Source: Parapristionchus giblindavisi (Eukaryota; Nematoda; Chromadorea; Rhabditida; Diplogasteridae). From it: 64,000 nt of DNA. The notes under the pieces were generated by a model. It had not been told where the DNA came from. It did not search any database and saw nothing but the letters and a program-made list of their open reading frames with translations. This document shows positions 23,791-37,668 of this stretch, one piece after another (the first letter of the stretch is position 1; every line of letters begins with the position of its first letter). The stretch lies in assembly GCA_943737045.1 (NCBI GenBank), contig CALSFV010000106.1, positions 181,200 through 245,199 on the forward strand. Direction: 5' to 3'. A program made the translations under genes and the position numbers.

Positions 23791-23948
23791 TCATGGTCCC
23801 ATTTGTGATAGGGGCCCGTGGGGATATCCACAAAAAATTTTTGAGTCACATCGGTAAAGTCGATGTCCGGCACTTCTTCGACTCTCAATGAGCAGGTGTC
23901 TTCATAGTTGACATGCCGTACCCGAGATTACGGTAGTTTTCCATTCAG

Positions 23949-24548
23949 GAGTGGAACTGTGACATCGAGAATACCGCTCAATCTTGGGCCAACGGTTGTC
24001 TCTTCCAGCACTCGAACAGCAAAACCTCGGGCGAGAACCTATTCTACTACCACAGTTGGACTGCGGTATTTGATCTTTGATCTTTGATCTTTGATTTTTC
24101 GGTCTCTGGTGAATGTCTCGTTCGTGCCACAACGTGCATGTGACTCATGGTCGAATGAGTTTCAAGAGTAAGGTCTGAACAGTATCACTCTTACTGTGGA
24201 ACAATTCTCTGCTGGAATCGGACACGTTACTCAGGTCTTTCATTTCTGATCTTTGACAGAAAAGAACGTATAATCTTTGATCTTTGATCTTTGATCTTTC
24301 AGATGGCCTGGGCTCTTTCCAATCAACTCGGATGCGGTGTTGCTCTTTGTCAGAACAATCTACAAGCGCTAGTTGTATGCCAATATCAAGCTAAGTAAGT
24401 AATCATCTTATTTTTTAGAGATCAAAGAATATTATCTTACAGAGGTAACTGGCTCGGCAGCCCTATCTACATCGAGGGTACCGCTTGCTCAGCGTGTTCC
24501 TCCGGCACTACATGCAGCAAAGACCAAGGACTTTGTGTCGCTGCCTGA
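23949..24548 (+). pseudogene. SCP/TAPS (CAP-domain) gene, 3' exons, copy A
   Basis: Exons 23949-24065, 24109-24234, 24303-24394 and 24443-24548 (TGA). The first carries the CAP core with Trp-Asn-Cys-Asp and Gly-Glu-Asn-Leu. The second ends with the Gly-His-Val-Thr-Gln block. The third has LGCGVALC and VVCQYQAKGNW, and the last has a Cys-rich tail. CAP proteins of this type are secreted. Three defects exist: the first two exons (signal peptide and HNKLR motif) are missing, the acceptor of exon 24109 reads CTCTGG where unit B has CTCTAG, and TAA interrupts it at 24169-24171. Introns are rich in TTTGATC repeats. Confidence 0.8.
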
Positions 24549-25340
24549 TCGATTAATATTTCTACAGTACCTTATCTAATCAATCTTTGATCAGTTCGTA
24601 CTGTACCTTCTTCATCACATCTATCATATTTGAAGATCACTGCTCATGTTTATCTTCATTACAATAAATTATGCGAGTCATCGGTATTTTGTTGACTAGA
24701 GACAAATCAATAACAAGTGCAGAGATTATCGATCGTTACCATTTTGTATATAGACGATTGATATCTATGAAAGACTAGTGTGATAATGAAGGATGGTTGA
24801 CTATGATACACAAAGGGACAAATCTACAGAATTGATTCCAAGATAGGAAGCGACTCCCTTTCAATGCTAGATCAGTGATAGAGCAGACAGACCACGAGAT
24901 TAGATCGATGGGCAGAGACGCAGAGAGTCATCGCGCGCTCACAAACCCGAATTGAGAACACTATTGAGACGGGTGGCGGGTGGGGATAACTTCACGAATT
25001 GACAAGAATTTTAAAAATAAATATTTTAATTAATTTTAAAATTGCATTTATAATAATTAATTGTGACTAATTTTCAGCATTGCACAAGACACTTGCCGTG
25101 TTTTTAGAAATGAGAAAAAATATAAATTAAATTTTAATTATTTTTGTAATAACCATATGAAATGAGAAAATTGAAAATTAAAATTTTAATTAATTTTTAT
25201 AATTACATAAATAGTAATTTTATTCATTGCGCCAAATTATCTTCTTTTTTTGTTCTTTTTTACACATTAGCATAGGGAGAGCAGAAATAAAATAAGCAAA
25301 AAGCAATGAGCGCAATTTAGACTTGTCCTCTTTTGCTAAT
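24549..25340. other. CAP 3' flank and start of partial unit A'
   Basis: After the CAP stop codon comes AT-rich 3' flank with ACAATAAATTATG near 24660. From about 24770 it runs into the arm shared with 16721, 30700 and, inverted, 46700. No gene is seen. Confidence 0.5.
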
Positions 25341-25343
25341 CCT

Positions 25344-25423
25344 CTTCGGGGAATCGAACTTTCTTGCCGACTAACCGGCCGTTTTGATAGTTCAAGCTCC
25401 AATCCACTGGGCCATGAGTCCCT
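25344..25423 (-). repeat. tRNA-derived SINE, copy 3
   Basis: Same layout as the other copies. Its A box reads TGGCCCAGTGG on the minus strand, closest to copies 2 and 5. Confidence 0.6.
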
Positions 25424-26095
25424 ATTATGTGAAACATCAAAAGATCTACATATACTCATCTGAATCTCCACATATGTACCGATGTGTGGCTCCGCCTCTT
25501 TCTGGTGGACCCTGCACATATACAGATTTTGACTCCGCGCATTTAACTTCGCGGGCTTGGACACCATATGCCAATGTGAACACACCCAAAAATCTTTATC
25601 AATTCTAGAAAGAAGAACGCTAGATGTTGCATCTTCAGATAAATTCCTGTGACCTTCGTTCTTCCGATGCCGTATATGATCCATGATTCAAGCGATCCAT
25701 GACGTTCTGATGACGTCATCAACGACCAGAGTGAAAAGACGATTCGACCTGTTGAATATGAAGTTACAATGGATTAAACGATAGGGTCTTTTAACTAAGA
25801 CCACTAAATACCTCAGAGAGTAGCAGCACATCAATCATTGATATTCGACCTCGTTGAAGACGCGAGAAGACCACGGTACATGGATCTGAAATGTATTCAA
25901 ACGAAGTAAACGAGTGTCCAAAATACTCGCACCGTGACAATCACCTATGTCGATGCTCATCTTCTTCAGACGACTTGGTTGAACATGAAGTATCGATCTA
26001 TAAAATGAATAAGAGATTAGAATAAATTCAATCATTAGACCTTTTCTAATGTTCTCATCACTTTGTACTTTTCACCTCTGTCAATGGGAAACATT

Positions 26096-26620
26096 AATAA
26101 TAATAATTTATCGATTCTTGAACAAGAGAAAGTAACGATATTCTGTAAATAATAAATAATGAATAAAATATGAAGAACGACGAAAATGCTGCGATATCTA
26201 GATCACAGCTTTGATGCTATTACGAAAGACTGCGGGGTTGGGCGAATTTACAATAGATGAATCAAGAGTATTCCATTTATTAACAATTCTATTAGACAAG
26301 AAATATCTAAATCTACGACTGGAAATCCTATGAAAGAGTAGCTTTTGGGGGTGTCCACGGTTTCTGTGGAGTGAATTGGAGAAAAGGAATATTTTGCGGG
26401 GGTCGATATCGATAAAACCGTTAATGATCTTAAAGGTTGTGGTCAGATCAATGATGTCTCTACGGGTGGAAAGGGATTGAAGGTCGAGCAGGGACAGCCT
26501 GTGAGGATAGTCGATATAAGGGATGCCACATCTACGAAGAACGATTCTGGAATAAGTTTTGAGGACAGATTCAACATGCAGTTGCAATGACGAGGACGAC
26601 GGGGACCAAAGTTCACTACA
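26096..26620 (-). mobile_element. 5'-truncated CR1/Jockey-like LINE, reverse-transcriptase C-terminus
   Basis: The minus-strand frame from about 26600 to the stop at 26198 has the layout seen after the RT catalytic core in CR1/Jockey-type LINEs: Arg-Leu-Ser-Leu-Leu-Asp-Leu, Ser-Thr-Arg-Arg-Asp-Ile-Ile-Asp, a Thr-Phe-Lys-Ile-Ile-Asn-Gly block, Asn-Arg-Gly-His, and Arg-Ile-Val-Asn-Lys-Trp-Asn-Thr-Leu near the end. The 3' end carries ATT repeats. Comparison with 22070-22090 shows it split ACATT|GAATGG in unit A'. It is too short to be active. Confidence 0.75.
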
Positions 26621-26948
26621 GAATGGTGAAGAAAACGTTGACAAAGGTTTCGGATCCCGTATATTCAGAAATAATACAGTATGCATTCAACATTCTCCAC
26701 TCTCGAGTACACTTGCCTATGCCATCAAGAGAAGAGGACCAACAGTTGATTGCCCTCCTAGAAGACTTTGGAAAGTCATTAGTGGTATTTCCGGCATGTC
26801 AAGCAGACCGATCTGACGAGCAACGTAAAGATTGCTGCAACCTAAAATATCCGTCCAAGACGGTCTATGAAGTTGTTCCCAGTACATCAGAAGCTTGTAT
26901 ACATACTGGGTATACTACATTTAAATGCACGCCCCAGCTTATTTGAAT

Positions 26949-27008
26949 CTCTCCGCTCTGACAAAACTCTCCCGCCTTCCTACTCTATGACTAGAGTGTT
27001 GCCAGATC
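26949..27008. repeat. short hairpin repeat, copy 2
   Basis: CTCTCCGCTCTGACAAAACT pairs imperfectly with AGAGTGTTGCCAGATCG. It is more decayed than the copies at 57958 and 60742. Confidence 0.4.
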
Positions 27009-27040
27009 GTACAGTAAATTAGCCCAGTGGTTATTTTTAA

Positions 27041-27402
27041 TGCCTCGTTAAAAAATAGTGGAAAATCGAAATCGGCGACTTTTCAACCGTTAAAAAAGTA
27101 CCCGAAAGGTCGAAAATGGAAACACGAAATTTGAATTCGCGCGCGCGCAATGTGATGCGGGGAATTCAAATTCCGACTTTCCGTCATCGATTTTTAGCAG
27201 TTTAAATGGAAACTCAAATTCCTGTTCGCTAAAAAATGCAATCCGCGGAAATTCGCTGTCGGAAAGTCGGAATTTGACTTCCCGCACCTCTTTGTGCGCG
27301 CGCGAATTCAAATTTCGTGTTTCCGTTTTCGACTTTCCCGGATACTTTTTAAAGGGTGGAAAGTCGCCGATTTCGGTTTTCCACTATTTTTTTAACGAGC
27401 CA
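27041..27402. mobile_element. 362-bp palindromic MITE with TAA target duplication, copy 1
   Basis: Long inverted arms (TGCCTCGTTAAAAAATAGTG / TTTTAACGAGCCA) contain GCGCGCG runs and the block GGCGACTTT. TAA lies on both flanks (27038-27040, 27403-27405). A TAA duplication and palindromic structure suggest PIF/Harbinger-type movement. The second copy is at 39299. Confidence 0.75.
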
Positions 27403-27405
27403 TAA

Positions 27406-28474
<1,069 letters not shown>

Positions 28475-30128
28475 ATGGATCGATATAGTAATCGACTGTT
28501 GGATATGGATATATCGCCGGAGATCTTGAGGTCGATTACCACCTTTAAGGAGTTAAGTGGTTAGCTATAGGGTATGGTAGTCATACGATACGACCTATGT
28601 ATATTTGTTTTCGTTTATAAGATTGAATTGCCTCAAGCATGGCGATACAAGAAAAGAGAGAGTGGGGTTGTTGCCTTCGATACACTTGAGGTGAGTTTAT
28701 ATTAGTTTTTTCATGTTTCGTTTATTATTTATTTATTTACTATTATTATTATTATTATTCAGGTTCGTCGACATAATGGTATATTCTGGGGTCGTTGACG
28801 TGAGAAGGAGTGCGCACTACTGGAGAATGGGCGTCTGTTAATCTACTCTGAATTTGATTGAGGAATATCGATTGGTCTCGAACAGGTCAATCAATAATTT
28901 CTATGATTACGGTGCTTTTATATATTGATTGTATTGAATAATATCTATTGCAGTTGAGCTCGCTCCGTTTCTCAGTCGCATCCAAGGAGTGTGTTGGCCG
29001 AGAGGTATTGATTGATTTTGTTGTGGTTACAGTACTCTCTCAAGTCCCGATCGTTGCAGGAGATGACGGTGTGCGAAGTGGAACTGCGCCGTGGCAAGGA
29101 GAAACTCATGATGCGTATACGGTAAGGATCTTTTCTCTTTTTTACAGCTTGGTATAAAGCTGTGCTAAAAGAGTTAGCAAACGGTGGAATATTGTTGTCA
29201 ATTCTGTATTGCCTGAATTTAAGCAATATAGATTTATAAACTCATTTAAATAAATGAAATTTGTGTATTTGTAGTGGCACGAATCGTGTGACTCGCAGGC
29301 GCGAAGCCATATCGCGCGCGTCTCAGGGAATGACGCCTGTTGGCGACCATGGCGGTTCGACTAGTGGAGGTACAGAGATCAAACATCAACTTTCAGCGTC
29401 CTTAAGATGAAAGATCCTAAAGATCAAAGATCAACCTCCTGTCGTGTGAAGAGCGAAATTCATGCACTCAAACTAAGATATAATATAAATGGAAGGTATT
29501 ATTAAGATCAAAGATCATTTGATTAAGGCTACACCTGGTCATACCGTAGTATAAAGTCAGGGCAGACCGTGAGTAGTCAAGATACAATCACTCCCACTGG
29601 AGCCATTGCACCCACGAGTAAACAGTGAGTATTGATTGATTATGAGAAAGATATGGTATACCTTGATATGGGGTACTGTAGTGTATTGATTGATTGGACT
29701 TCATTATACCGATCTGCTTTGTACTGTTATACTGAAGGGCATTAGTTCTGTCTTTTAAAGTTATAATGGCTTTATTGCAGCCCGTCATATGACCAGAGCG
29801 CTAACTTTTCTCCCCCATCAATGGGCACGGCGGCTTCTCTACCACGAGCCTCTGATCCTCCATGAATTGCCTCATCTTCTACCGTACGCGGACTCGGAGC
29901 CAAGTCATTCTCCGCTGCGCCATCTCGCGTCTCCTCATTCGGATCTATCGGGCCATGTGTGCTCTGGCTCCCGAACAACCGCCCCTCTCCGATCGTGTCT
30001 GCTTCACGCACCCTGTACACCACCCAATCTTCAGTTTCCTTCGGCGCAGATTCGGAGCTTGAAGGAGACGAATCGACCATCTATCCATCGGCACACTCGC
30101 ATCGAGAGAATTCACTCCCCGCATTACG
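28475..30128 (+). pseudogene. gene X, longest copy (possible PH-domain protein), broken
   Basis: Exons supported by signals and phase: 28622-28690, 28763-28885, 28954-29004, 29045-29121, 29275-29369, 29582-29624, 29781-30128. A further frame from ATG 28475 to about 28560 may be the first exon, but its junction is unclear. The second exon encodes FWGR, then REKECALLENGRLLIYSE, which looks like the start of a PH domain (inference). The fourth gives VCEVELRRGKEKLMMRIR, and later exons are Ser/Pro/Thr-rich. In-frame TGA codons at 28796-28798, 28859-28861 and in the last exon (TGA where copy C has TCA, about 29863) break it. The final acidic exon seen at 16026 and 48454 is missing here. I do not recognise the family. 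Confidence 0.55.
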
Positions 30129-31640
30129 GTAGGTTACGGTATCAATCGATATTATTTTCCGTCCATCAGTCCATCTTCTTGTACCATAACCTCTAATCTT
30201 TCGTTTGATTTTATTACAGTATTTACTTCAGTATCTCTTTGATATAATATAAAGATTTGTTAGAAGAATCTCGTTGTGTGTATATCGACAATCTGAATCA
30301 CGCATCCTTTATCTTCTTTATAAAAACGACTACAGAAATCAATTTGTTGTTTCATATGCCATACTGAATCCCGTTGTGAATGAAGATACCACATGGCGGA
30401 CAATATTTCACGAGGCCCGCCCTTTAAACTGTGAGAGATACAAGAAATTCGGATAGGAAACCTCGAGGCATTGAACGTGCATTGTTTGCTAAATACATGA
30501 AATATATAGTTAAAAGATATGAAAAGTTTCATGCAAATTTGACATCGATTGAGTGATTAATTTATTTATTCATTCCCATAATCAAATTTTATAGTCTTTT
30601 AATTCATGTCGTGAGAATAAACTAAGAATCGAACGAACTGGGTAATCTTTACTTTGTAGATGGATATTTTTTTAAATTTTTAAATAATTAATATCTATAT
30701 GAGACCAGTGTGATACTGGAGGATGGTTGAATATGATACACAAAGAGACAAATCTACAGAATTGATTCCAAGATAGGAAGCGACTCCTTTTCAATGCTAG
30801 ATCAGTGATAGAGCAGACAGACCACGAGATTAGATCGATGGGCAGAGACGCAGAGAGTCATCGCGCGCTCACAAACCCGAATTGAGAACACTATTGAGAC
30901 GGGTGGCGAGCGGGGATCACTTCACGAATTGACAAGAATTTTAAAAATAAATATTTTAATTAATTCTAAAATTGCATTTATAATAATTTATTTAATGTAA
31001 TTTTTAGCATTACACAAGATACTTTCCGTATTTTCAGAAAGTAGAAAAATTAGAAATTAAAATTTTAATTGTGTGATTGCATAAATAGTAAGTAACTTGA
31101 GCTTTGCACAATTTACTTTTAATGAAATGAGAAAAATTGAAAATTAAACTTTAAATTAATGACAACAATTGTAAGTAATTTTTAGCATCATACTAGATAA
31201 TTTCCTTTTTTAAAAGTTGCTTTGATAAGATACTCTCATTTCGTTCGTTATGTAGCATTTCAAAGCAAGCTAGCAAGCAATTTGATGATACCCTCTGGAT
31301 ACTGTAGGATGAGAAGTACCGCAATTATAATGTTTATTGATTTGTATGGAAATATCGAATATTACTTCATTTTGCTTTGAAATGAAATATTCTTCTTTTG
31401 GTATTATTAGTATTACAGTATTGTATTTTTGAATATTGGTTCTACCCACTTCTGAAGCCAAAGAACAAAAATCACAATTTTTCCTAAATGTTACTGTAAA
31501 ATTGCTTACTTTCATGCTGACCAACAGTTCGGATTTGTTGTCCGAACGCTTCCCTACTAGGTCTTGGGTCTCACACTCTAACATTCAAAGGAATAAAAAT
31601 AGCAAAAATTGATGATCGCAATTTAGACTTTCTCTTTTGC
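30129..31640. other. gene X flank and AT-rich arm of unit B
   Basis: Matches 15962-17640 except that the final gene X exon is lost and about 170 bp including GACTACAGAAATCAAT and GGAAACCTCGAGG is inserted near 30300-30470. No gene is seen. Confidence 0.45.
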
Positions 31641-31647
31641 CAATCCT

Positions 31648-31726
31648 CTTCGGGGAATCGAACTTTCTTGCAGACCAACCGGTCGTTTTGATTGTCCGAG
31701 CTCTTATCCACTAGGCCATGGGTCCC
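31648..31726 (-). repeat. tRNA-derived SINE, copy 4
   Basis: The unit B counterpart of copy 1, with the same A box TGGCCTAGTGG and B box. Confidence 0.6.
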
Positions 31727-33341
31727 TTTCATCTAAAACGTCAAAGGATCTGTATATACTCACTTGAATCACCACATATGTACCGATGTGTGGCCCCGCC
31801 CCTTTCTGGTGGACTCTAAGTATATACCGATTTTGACTCCGCCCATTTAACTTCGCGGGGAAGGACACCATATGCCAATTTAACACACCCAAAAATCTTT
31901 ATCAATTTTAGAGAGAAGGCTGCCAGATGACCGATCTTCAGATAAATTCCTGTGACCTCCGTTCTTCCGATGTCGTATATGATCCATGATGGAAGCGATC
32001 GATGACCTTCTGAAGACGTCATCAACGACCACAGCGAAATGACCATTTGACCTGTTGAATATGAAATTAGCATGGATTCAACTATTTGGACTTTCTACTA
32101 AGACCACAAAGTACCTTGGAGAGCAGCAGCACGTCGTTGATCGTCGGCTACGCCGGCTACGACCGCGGTCGCCAGAATACCGAATACCATGGCTTTGAAA
32201 TGGGTTTCAAATCAAGTTAACGAATGTTCAAATTACTAGGAAACTCTCCTCATGCATCCGATTCGTTAGGGGTATCTTGAGCCATCCCTCGCACGATCCC
32301 TTGATGGAAGGCGATCCATGAGCCTCTGATGACGACATCAACGGCCAAAAGAAGATTCGACCTGTTGAATATGAAGTTAGCATGGATTCAACTATTTGGA
32401 CTTTCCACTAAAACAACTAAGTACCTAGAAATATAGCAGCAAATTGTTTATCGATAGATGCCATCTTCGACGATATCTCGACGACGTACGACAACGATCT
32501 GAAATAGATTTAAAATAAAGTAATCGAATGTCCAGGGTACTTTGGAAACTCTCCTCATGCTTCCGAGTCGTTAGGGGGATCCGGGTCATCGCTGGCTTCT
32601 TCAGAGTCCAATCAACGACGTCGATGATGACCTTCTTCAGACGACGCTCGTTGAACATCATGAATTGACCTATAAAATGAACAAGAAATTAGAATAAATT
32701 CAATGATTAGACCTTTCTCTTTCACCTCTCTGTTTATCGTTAAAGATAAATAAATTAATATTATTATTTTCTAACGTTCTCATCACTTTGCACACTTTTT
32801 CATCTCTGCCAATGGAAAGCATTGAATGGTGAAGAGAACGTTGACAAGGGTTTATGTTCCCGTATATTCTGAAACAATACAGTATGCTCAAAGTCTGGCG
32901 TTCGTAGGAGGATATTGTGTCTCAAGTGGAAAAAATGAGCAAGAAATACTGTAGGTTGCGGTAGCCAACCATTGATCTAATGATTCCAATTGACCGATAC
33001 GGTACCTTCTAACAGACGATCGATGGTTACAGTACCGTCTGCCAGTAATGGTTTTCCCCTTGAGATCCAACACTCAACGAAACATCGACACGACAGAGTA
33101 CATTTTACTTTGGATACGCAAGCGAGATGTAGCGATGCATAAAAATCAGATATAAGGTACATACCATTGACAAGGGTGATAAGAACGGCATCCTTAAAGA
33201 TCACAGTCCTTGGGGTCCTTTACAACTTCGATGTGGCCCGTTTCAACGTTGCCGAACCTTCGCTGGCACCACCGCTCAAGTAGAGCTGATCGCTCTGAAA
33301 ATGATTTGCATAATTTCATGATGGATATGGGAGACGGGACC

Positions 33342-33461
33342 CACAATGTTCTATAGGCTGTGAAAGCAAAAACGACCGCTCAACATAGAAACTCTCTCAA
33401 ATGCAATCGTCTTTCGCTTGTCTCGCTATGGAAACAAAATGGCTTGAACCAGAATACTGTG
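33342..33461. mobile_element. 120-bp MITE, copy in unit B
   Basis: Exactly the same length as the unit A copy at 18353 but at a different site. It is flanked by GACC on both sides, and the uninterrupted site is visible at about 19490 in unit A (GGGACCGGG). Confidence 0.75.
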
Positions 33462-33659
33462 GACCGGGAAATGGCGAGGTAAAGTTCAAAGTTAAACTTA
33501 GAAAATGGAAAAATCGGGAAAACGATAGGGAAGACGATCGAAAGCTACACATAAAATGAACAAGAATAGTAACACGTAATGAATAATATGCAAATTGGAA
33601 TACAATGGATGAATGGATAGACAAGAATGGTGACAATGTGTGCAAATGGGTAAGATAGA

Positions 33660-33858
33660 ACAAAGATTGGGAGAGACAGGGAGAGGGAGAGAGATAGAGG
33701 TAGAGAGAGGGAGAGGGAGAGGGAGAGGGAGAGAGATAGAGGTAGAGAGAGGGAGAGGGAGAGAGAGGGAGAGAGATAGAGGTAGCGAGAGGAAGAGGGA
33801 GAGAGATAGAGGTAGAGAGAGGGAGAGGGAGAGAGAGGTAGAGGGAGAGAGATGAAGA
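33660..33858. repeat. GAGAGG tract, unit B
   Basis: Counterpart of the unit A tract at 19690, with one extra GAGAGG pair and a few substitutions. Confidence 0.85.
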
Positions 33859-34279
33859 GGCACAAAAAGGTAGAGGTATGGATACAGTTAAAAATACTAA
33901 ACCAATATTGATCGAAATAACAGGAAGAGAAGAACGTAGCGACACGTGCCTCTGTTGAAATTGGCGGGAAAATGCCAGAGAGAGGAGGGAACCAATGATA
34001 GAAAAACACTATCGACGGTAGATCACTCTGATCAAAGGATCATCCTATTGTTATGTGATGATTGTTTGATCTGAGGAGAGAGTGTCCAGACAGAAGAGAG
34101 TACAGACAGAGATAGAGACAAAGTGAGAGAGTATGGATAATAGAGAGAGTACAAGAAAGGAAAGACAGCGCGTGAACCTGACCAGCGATATTGTTTATGA
34201 ATCGCTGTTCCCTATTCATTCTTCCCGCCAATTTCATTGGATGTACGTGTTGCTATACTTGTTTTTGTAATTTTGCTGT

Positions 34280-34945
34280 ACCCTCCCTCTCCTTCTGTCA
34301 TTCATTTTGTCATTTGCTTTATCCCTCCCTCTCCTTCTGTCATTCCTTTTGTCATTTGACATAAAACTTCCTTCCTTCTGTTATTAATTTTGTCATTTGC
34401 TACATTCCTCCCTCTCCTTCTGCCGTTCCTTTTGTCATTTGCCTTATAACTCCCTCTCGTTCTATCATTCCTTTTGTCATTTGCTACATCCATCCCTCTC
34501 CTGTCATTCCTTATGTCATTTAACATAAAACTCCCTCTCCTTCTGTCATTCCTTATGTCATTTAACATAAAACTCCCTCTTCTTTTGTCATTTGCTATAT
34601 CACTCCCTCTCCTTCTGTCATTTGCTATATCTCTCCCTCTCCTTCTGTCATTTGCTATATCCCTCCCTCTCTTTCTGAAATTCCGTTTGTCAGTTGAAAT
34701 ATCCCTTCATCTCCTTCTGTCATTCCTTTTGTCATTTGCTATATCCCTCCCTCTCCTTCTGTCATTTGCTATATCCCTCCCTCTCCTTCTGTCATTTGCT
34801 ATATCCCTCCCTCTCCTTCTGTCATTTGCTATATCCCTCCCTCTCTTTCTGAAATTCCGTTTGTCAGTTGAAATATCCCTTCATCTCCTTCTGTCATTCC
34901 TTTTGTCATTTGCTATATCCCTCACTCTCCTTCTGGCATTCCTTC
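34280..34945. repeat. 29-41-bp satellite, unit B
   Basis: Longer than the unit A array. A multi-repeat block ending TGAAATTCCGTTTGTCAGTT occurs twice (about 34670 and 34850) but once in unit A, a higher-order duplication. Confidence 0.85.
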
Positions 34946-35595
34946 TTTGCTATGTTGTTTTTTTCTAGCCACTCAACCATTATATTTCAATTTGCATATG
35001 ATTCATTATCGTTTGTATGTATGTAGACTACGCATTTCTATTCTTGTTTTTTTCATTTGCAGTTTTCGGACGTCTTCTTTCCTCTAGTTTCAAGTATTGT
35101 CCTTTTTTGAAAGTTGATCTTTGATCTTTACAATGTCGTTCCTCGTTCATTTTCCCTCTCTTGTTTCTCCAAACCATTAAAATCTATTTCAGACCCATCA
35201 GCCATCGGAGATGATGTCTACGAAGGTCAATCGGACAACATCAAATGAAGGACGTCTTCTGTAGCGCAGAACCCAGGGATTTGGACTGATGGTCGTGGAT
35301 GTTGTACCTCTGTAACTGGTATGCATCTTATCTTTAGCTTATTTTTGTGTCGTTGCGCATTATTGAACTATGCCGAGTTCGAAAACTGCAAAAAGGAGGA
35401 AGCGAGAGATTGCGAAATCAGTGTAGAGGCGTATCTTTTCTTTACGACTCTTTTGAACTCGGCATCTGTTGAATACATTCAATTCAATTCAATCCTTTAT
35501 CCTATCAGCACATTATATGTAGAGGGGGCAAAAACGGGGGAAATCTTCTTGTCCACAAGATTTATCCTTTCGTCTCTGAGAGAATTTATCTCCAT

Positions 35596-35859
35596 TCAAG
35601 AAGACGTCAGCATATGAAACTTGATTGGAATAGTCAAATAACCCACGAAATCTTTACGTTGCTCGTCAGATCGGTCTGCTTGACATGCCGGAAATACCAC
35701 TAATGACTTTCCAAAGTCTTCTAGGAGGGCAATCAAATGTTGGTCCTCTTCTCTTGATGGCATAGGCGAGTGTACTCGAGAGTGGAGAATGTTGAATGCA
35801 TACTGTATTATTTCTGAATATACGGGATCCGAAACCTTTGTCAACGTTTTCTTCACCAT
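35596..35859 (-). other. conserved 87-codon frame, unit B copy
   Basis: One residue differs from the unit A frame (Pro for Leu after Ser-Asp). Function unknown. Confidence 0.22.
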
Positions 35860-36517
35860 TCAATGTTTCCCATTGACAGAGGTGAAAAGTACAAAGTGAA
35901 AACCAAACCAAAGTCGTCTGAAGAAGATGAGCATCGACGTAGGTGATTGTCACGGTGCGAGCGATGACTCAGGATGCCCTAACGACTAGGACCCATTAGG
36001 AGAGTTTCCTTAGTATTTTGGACACTCGTTTACTTCGTTTGAATACATTTCAGATCCATGTACCGTGGTCTTCTCGCGTCTTCAACGAGGTCGAATATCA
36101 ATGATTGATGTGCTGCTACTCTCTGAGGTATTTAGTGGTCTTAGTTAAAAGACCCTATCGTTTAATCCATTGTATCTTCATATTCAACAGGTCGAATCGT
36201 CTTTTCACTCTGGTTCTTGATGACGTCATCAGAAGGTCATGGATCGCTTGAATCATGGATCATATACGGCATCGGAAGAACGGAGGTCGTAGGAATTTAT
36301 CTGAAGATCGGTCATCTGGCAGCCTTCTCTCTAAAATTGATAAAGATTTTTGGGTGTGTTCAAATTGGCACATGGTGTCCTTCCCCGCGAAGTTAAATGG
36401 GCGGAGTCAAAATCGGTATATACTTAGAGTCCACCAGAAAGGGGCGGGGCCACACATCGGTACATATGTGGAGATTCAGATGAGTATATGTAGATCTTTT
36501 GATGTTTCACATAATAG

Positions 36518-36598
36518 GGACTCATGGCCCAGTGGATTAGAGCTTGAACTATCAAAACGGCCGGTTAGTCGGCAAGAAAGTTCGATTCCCCGAAGAGG
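36518..36598 (+). repeat. tRNA-derived SINE, copy 5
   Basis: Counterpart of copy 2 in unit B, apparently identical to it through both boxes. Confidence 0.6.
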
Positions 36599-37185
36599 AT
36601 TAGCAAAAGAGAACAAGTCTAAATAGCTCTCATTGCTTTTTGCTTATTTTATTTCTGCTCTCCCTATGCTAATGTACATATAGTGTGCGACAGAGGTCCC
36701 TTAGAATGATCGTAACTAACTTATTTTCCTCAAAAATATTGATAAAGGCATTCAATAAGTAGAATATTCTACATCATCCGACCACCTCACCCATGAGTGA
36801 ATAGTGAGTATTGATTGATTGTGAGAAAGGTACGCTACCAAAATGCTTGCCAATAGTTCTTCTAGCAACATACTGATAGCATTCTGATACAATAAATTTA
36901 CTTTGCTTTGGCTTCCGAAAAGGGCTGAACCAATAGTCAAATTAAAAAAAATTATTAAAAAAAACAACAAAAAAAGAAGATAATTTGGCGCAATGAATAA
37001 AATTACTATTTATGCAATTATAAAAATTAATTAAAATTTTAATTTTCAATTTTCTCATTTCATATGGTTATTACAAAAAAAATTAAAATTTAATTTATAT
37101 TTTTTCTCATTTCTAAAAACACGGCAAGTGTCTTGTGCAATGCTGAAAATTAGTTACAATTAATTATTATAAATGCAATTTTTTT

Positions 37186-37341
37186 CTTGTTATCTATTCT
37201 TTTTACATTATTTTATGAGAACTCCGTTGCAAGTAACAGTCTGCATGACTACAGAAATCAATTGGTTGTTTCATATCCCACACACTGAATCCCGTTGCAA
37301 CGGAGTTCTCATAAAATAATGTAAAAAGAATAGATAACAAG
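37186..37341. repeat. 156-bp hairpin element, unit B
   Basis: Same length and arms as at 23466. Its presence in both units dates it before the A/B duplication. Confidence 0.7.
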
Positions 37342-37359
37342 GATACGGTTGAGAAAGAA

Positions 37360-37510
37360 AGCGGGAGGGCGTCGTGACGCGGGGAAAGTATTCTCTCGGT
37401 GCGAGAGTACTGATCGATAGATGGTTGATTCATCTACTTCAAGCACCGAGTCTGCGCCGAACGAAACTGATGATTGGCTAGCGTGCAGGGTGCGTGAAGC
37501 TCGTCCTGTT
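37360..37510 (-). pseudogene. reverse gene X fragment, unit B
   Basis: Counterpart of 23640-23790, with a few substitutions. It is not a functional exon here. Confidence 0.5.
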
Positions 37511-37668
37511 TCATGGTCCCATTTTGTGATAGGGGCCCGTGGGGATATCCACAAAAAATTTTGAGTCACATCGGTGAAGTCGATGTCCGGCACTTCTTCG
37601 ACTCTCACTGAGCAGGTGTCTTAATAGTTGACATGTCGTATCCGAGATTACGGTAGTTTTCCATTCAG

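Larger units (their letters stand above)
15656..24437. repeat. long duplication unit A
   Basis: This block is repeated in the same orientation as unit B (about 29817-38158). Shared in order are: gene X 3' end, AT-rich arm, SINE, splice-like modules, GA tract, 29/41-bp satellite, inverted SINE arm, 156-bp hairpin, reverse gene X fragment and CAP exons. Corresponding points are offset by roughly 13.7-14.0 kb, varying with insertions and deletions. Unit A alone carries the elements at 18353 and 20128. Its outer parts (about 16.7-18.1 kb and 22.1-23.5 kb) are inverted relative to each other, so the unit can fold back on itself. Confidence 0.85.
24770..26833. repeat. partial duplication unit A'
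   Basis: The first 900 bp match the left arm of the other units. 25220-26090 is the reverse complement of about 22070-22960. After a LINE insertion, 26621-26833 continues as the reverse complement of about 21866-22078, then homology stops. Confidence 0.75.

Noticed and set aside
29772..30080. Minus-strand acidic frame opposite gene X penultimate exon (also 48064-48342)
   Set aside because: The plus frame is in phase with flanking splice sites and with the final acidic exon. The reverse frame looks like a shadow of biased codon use.
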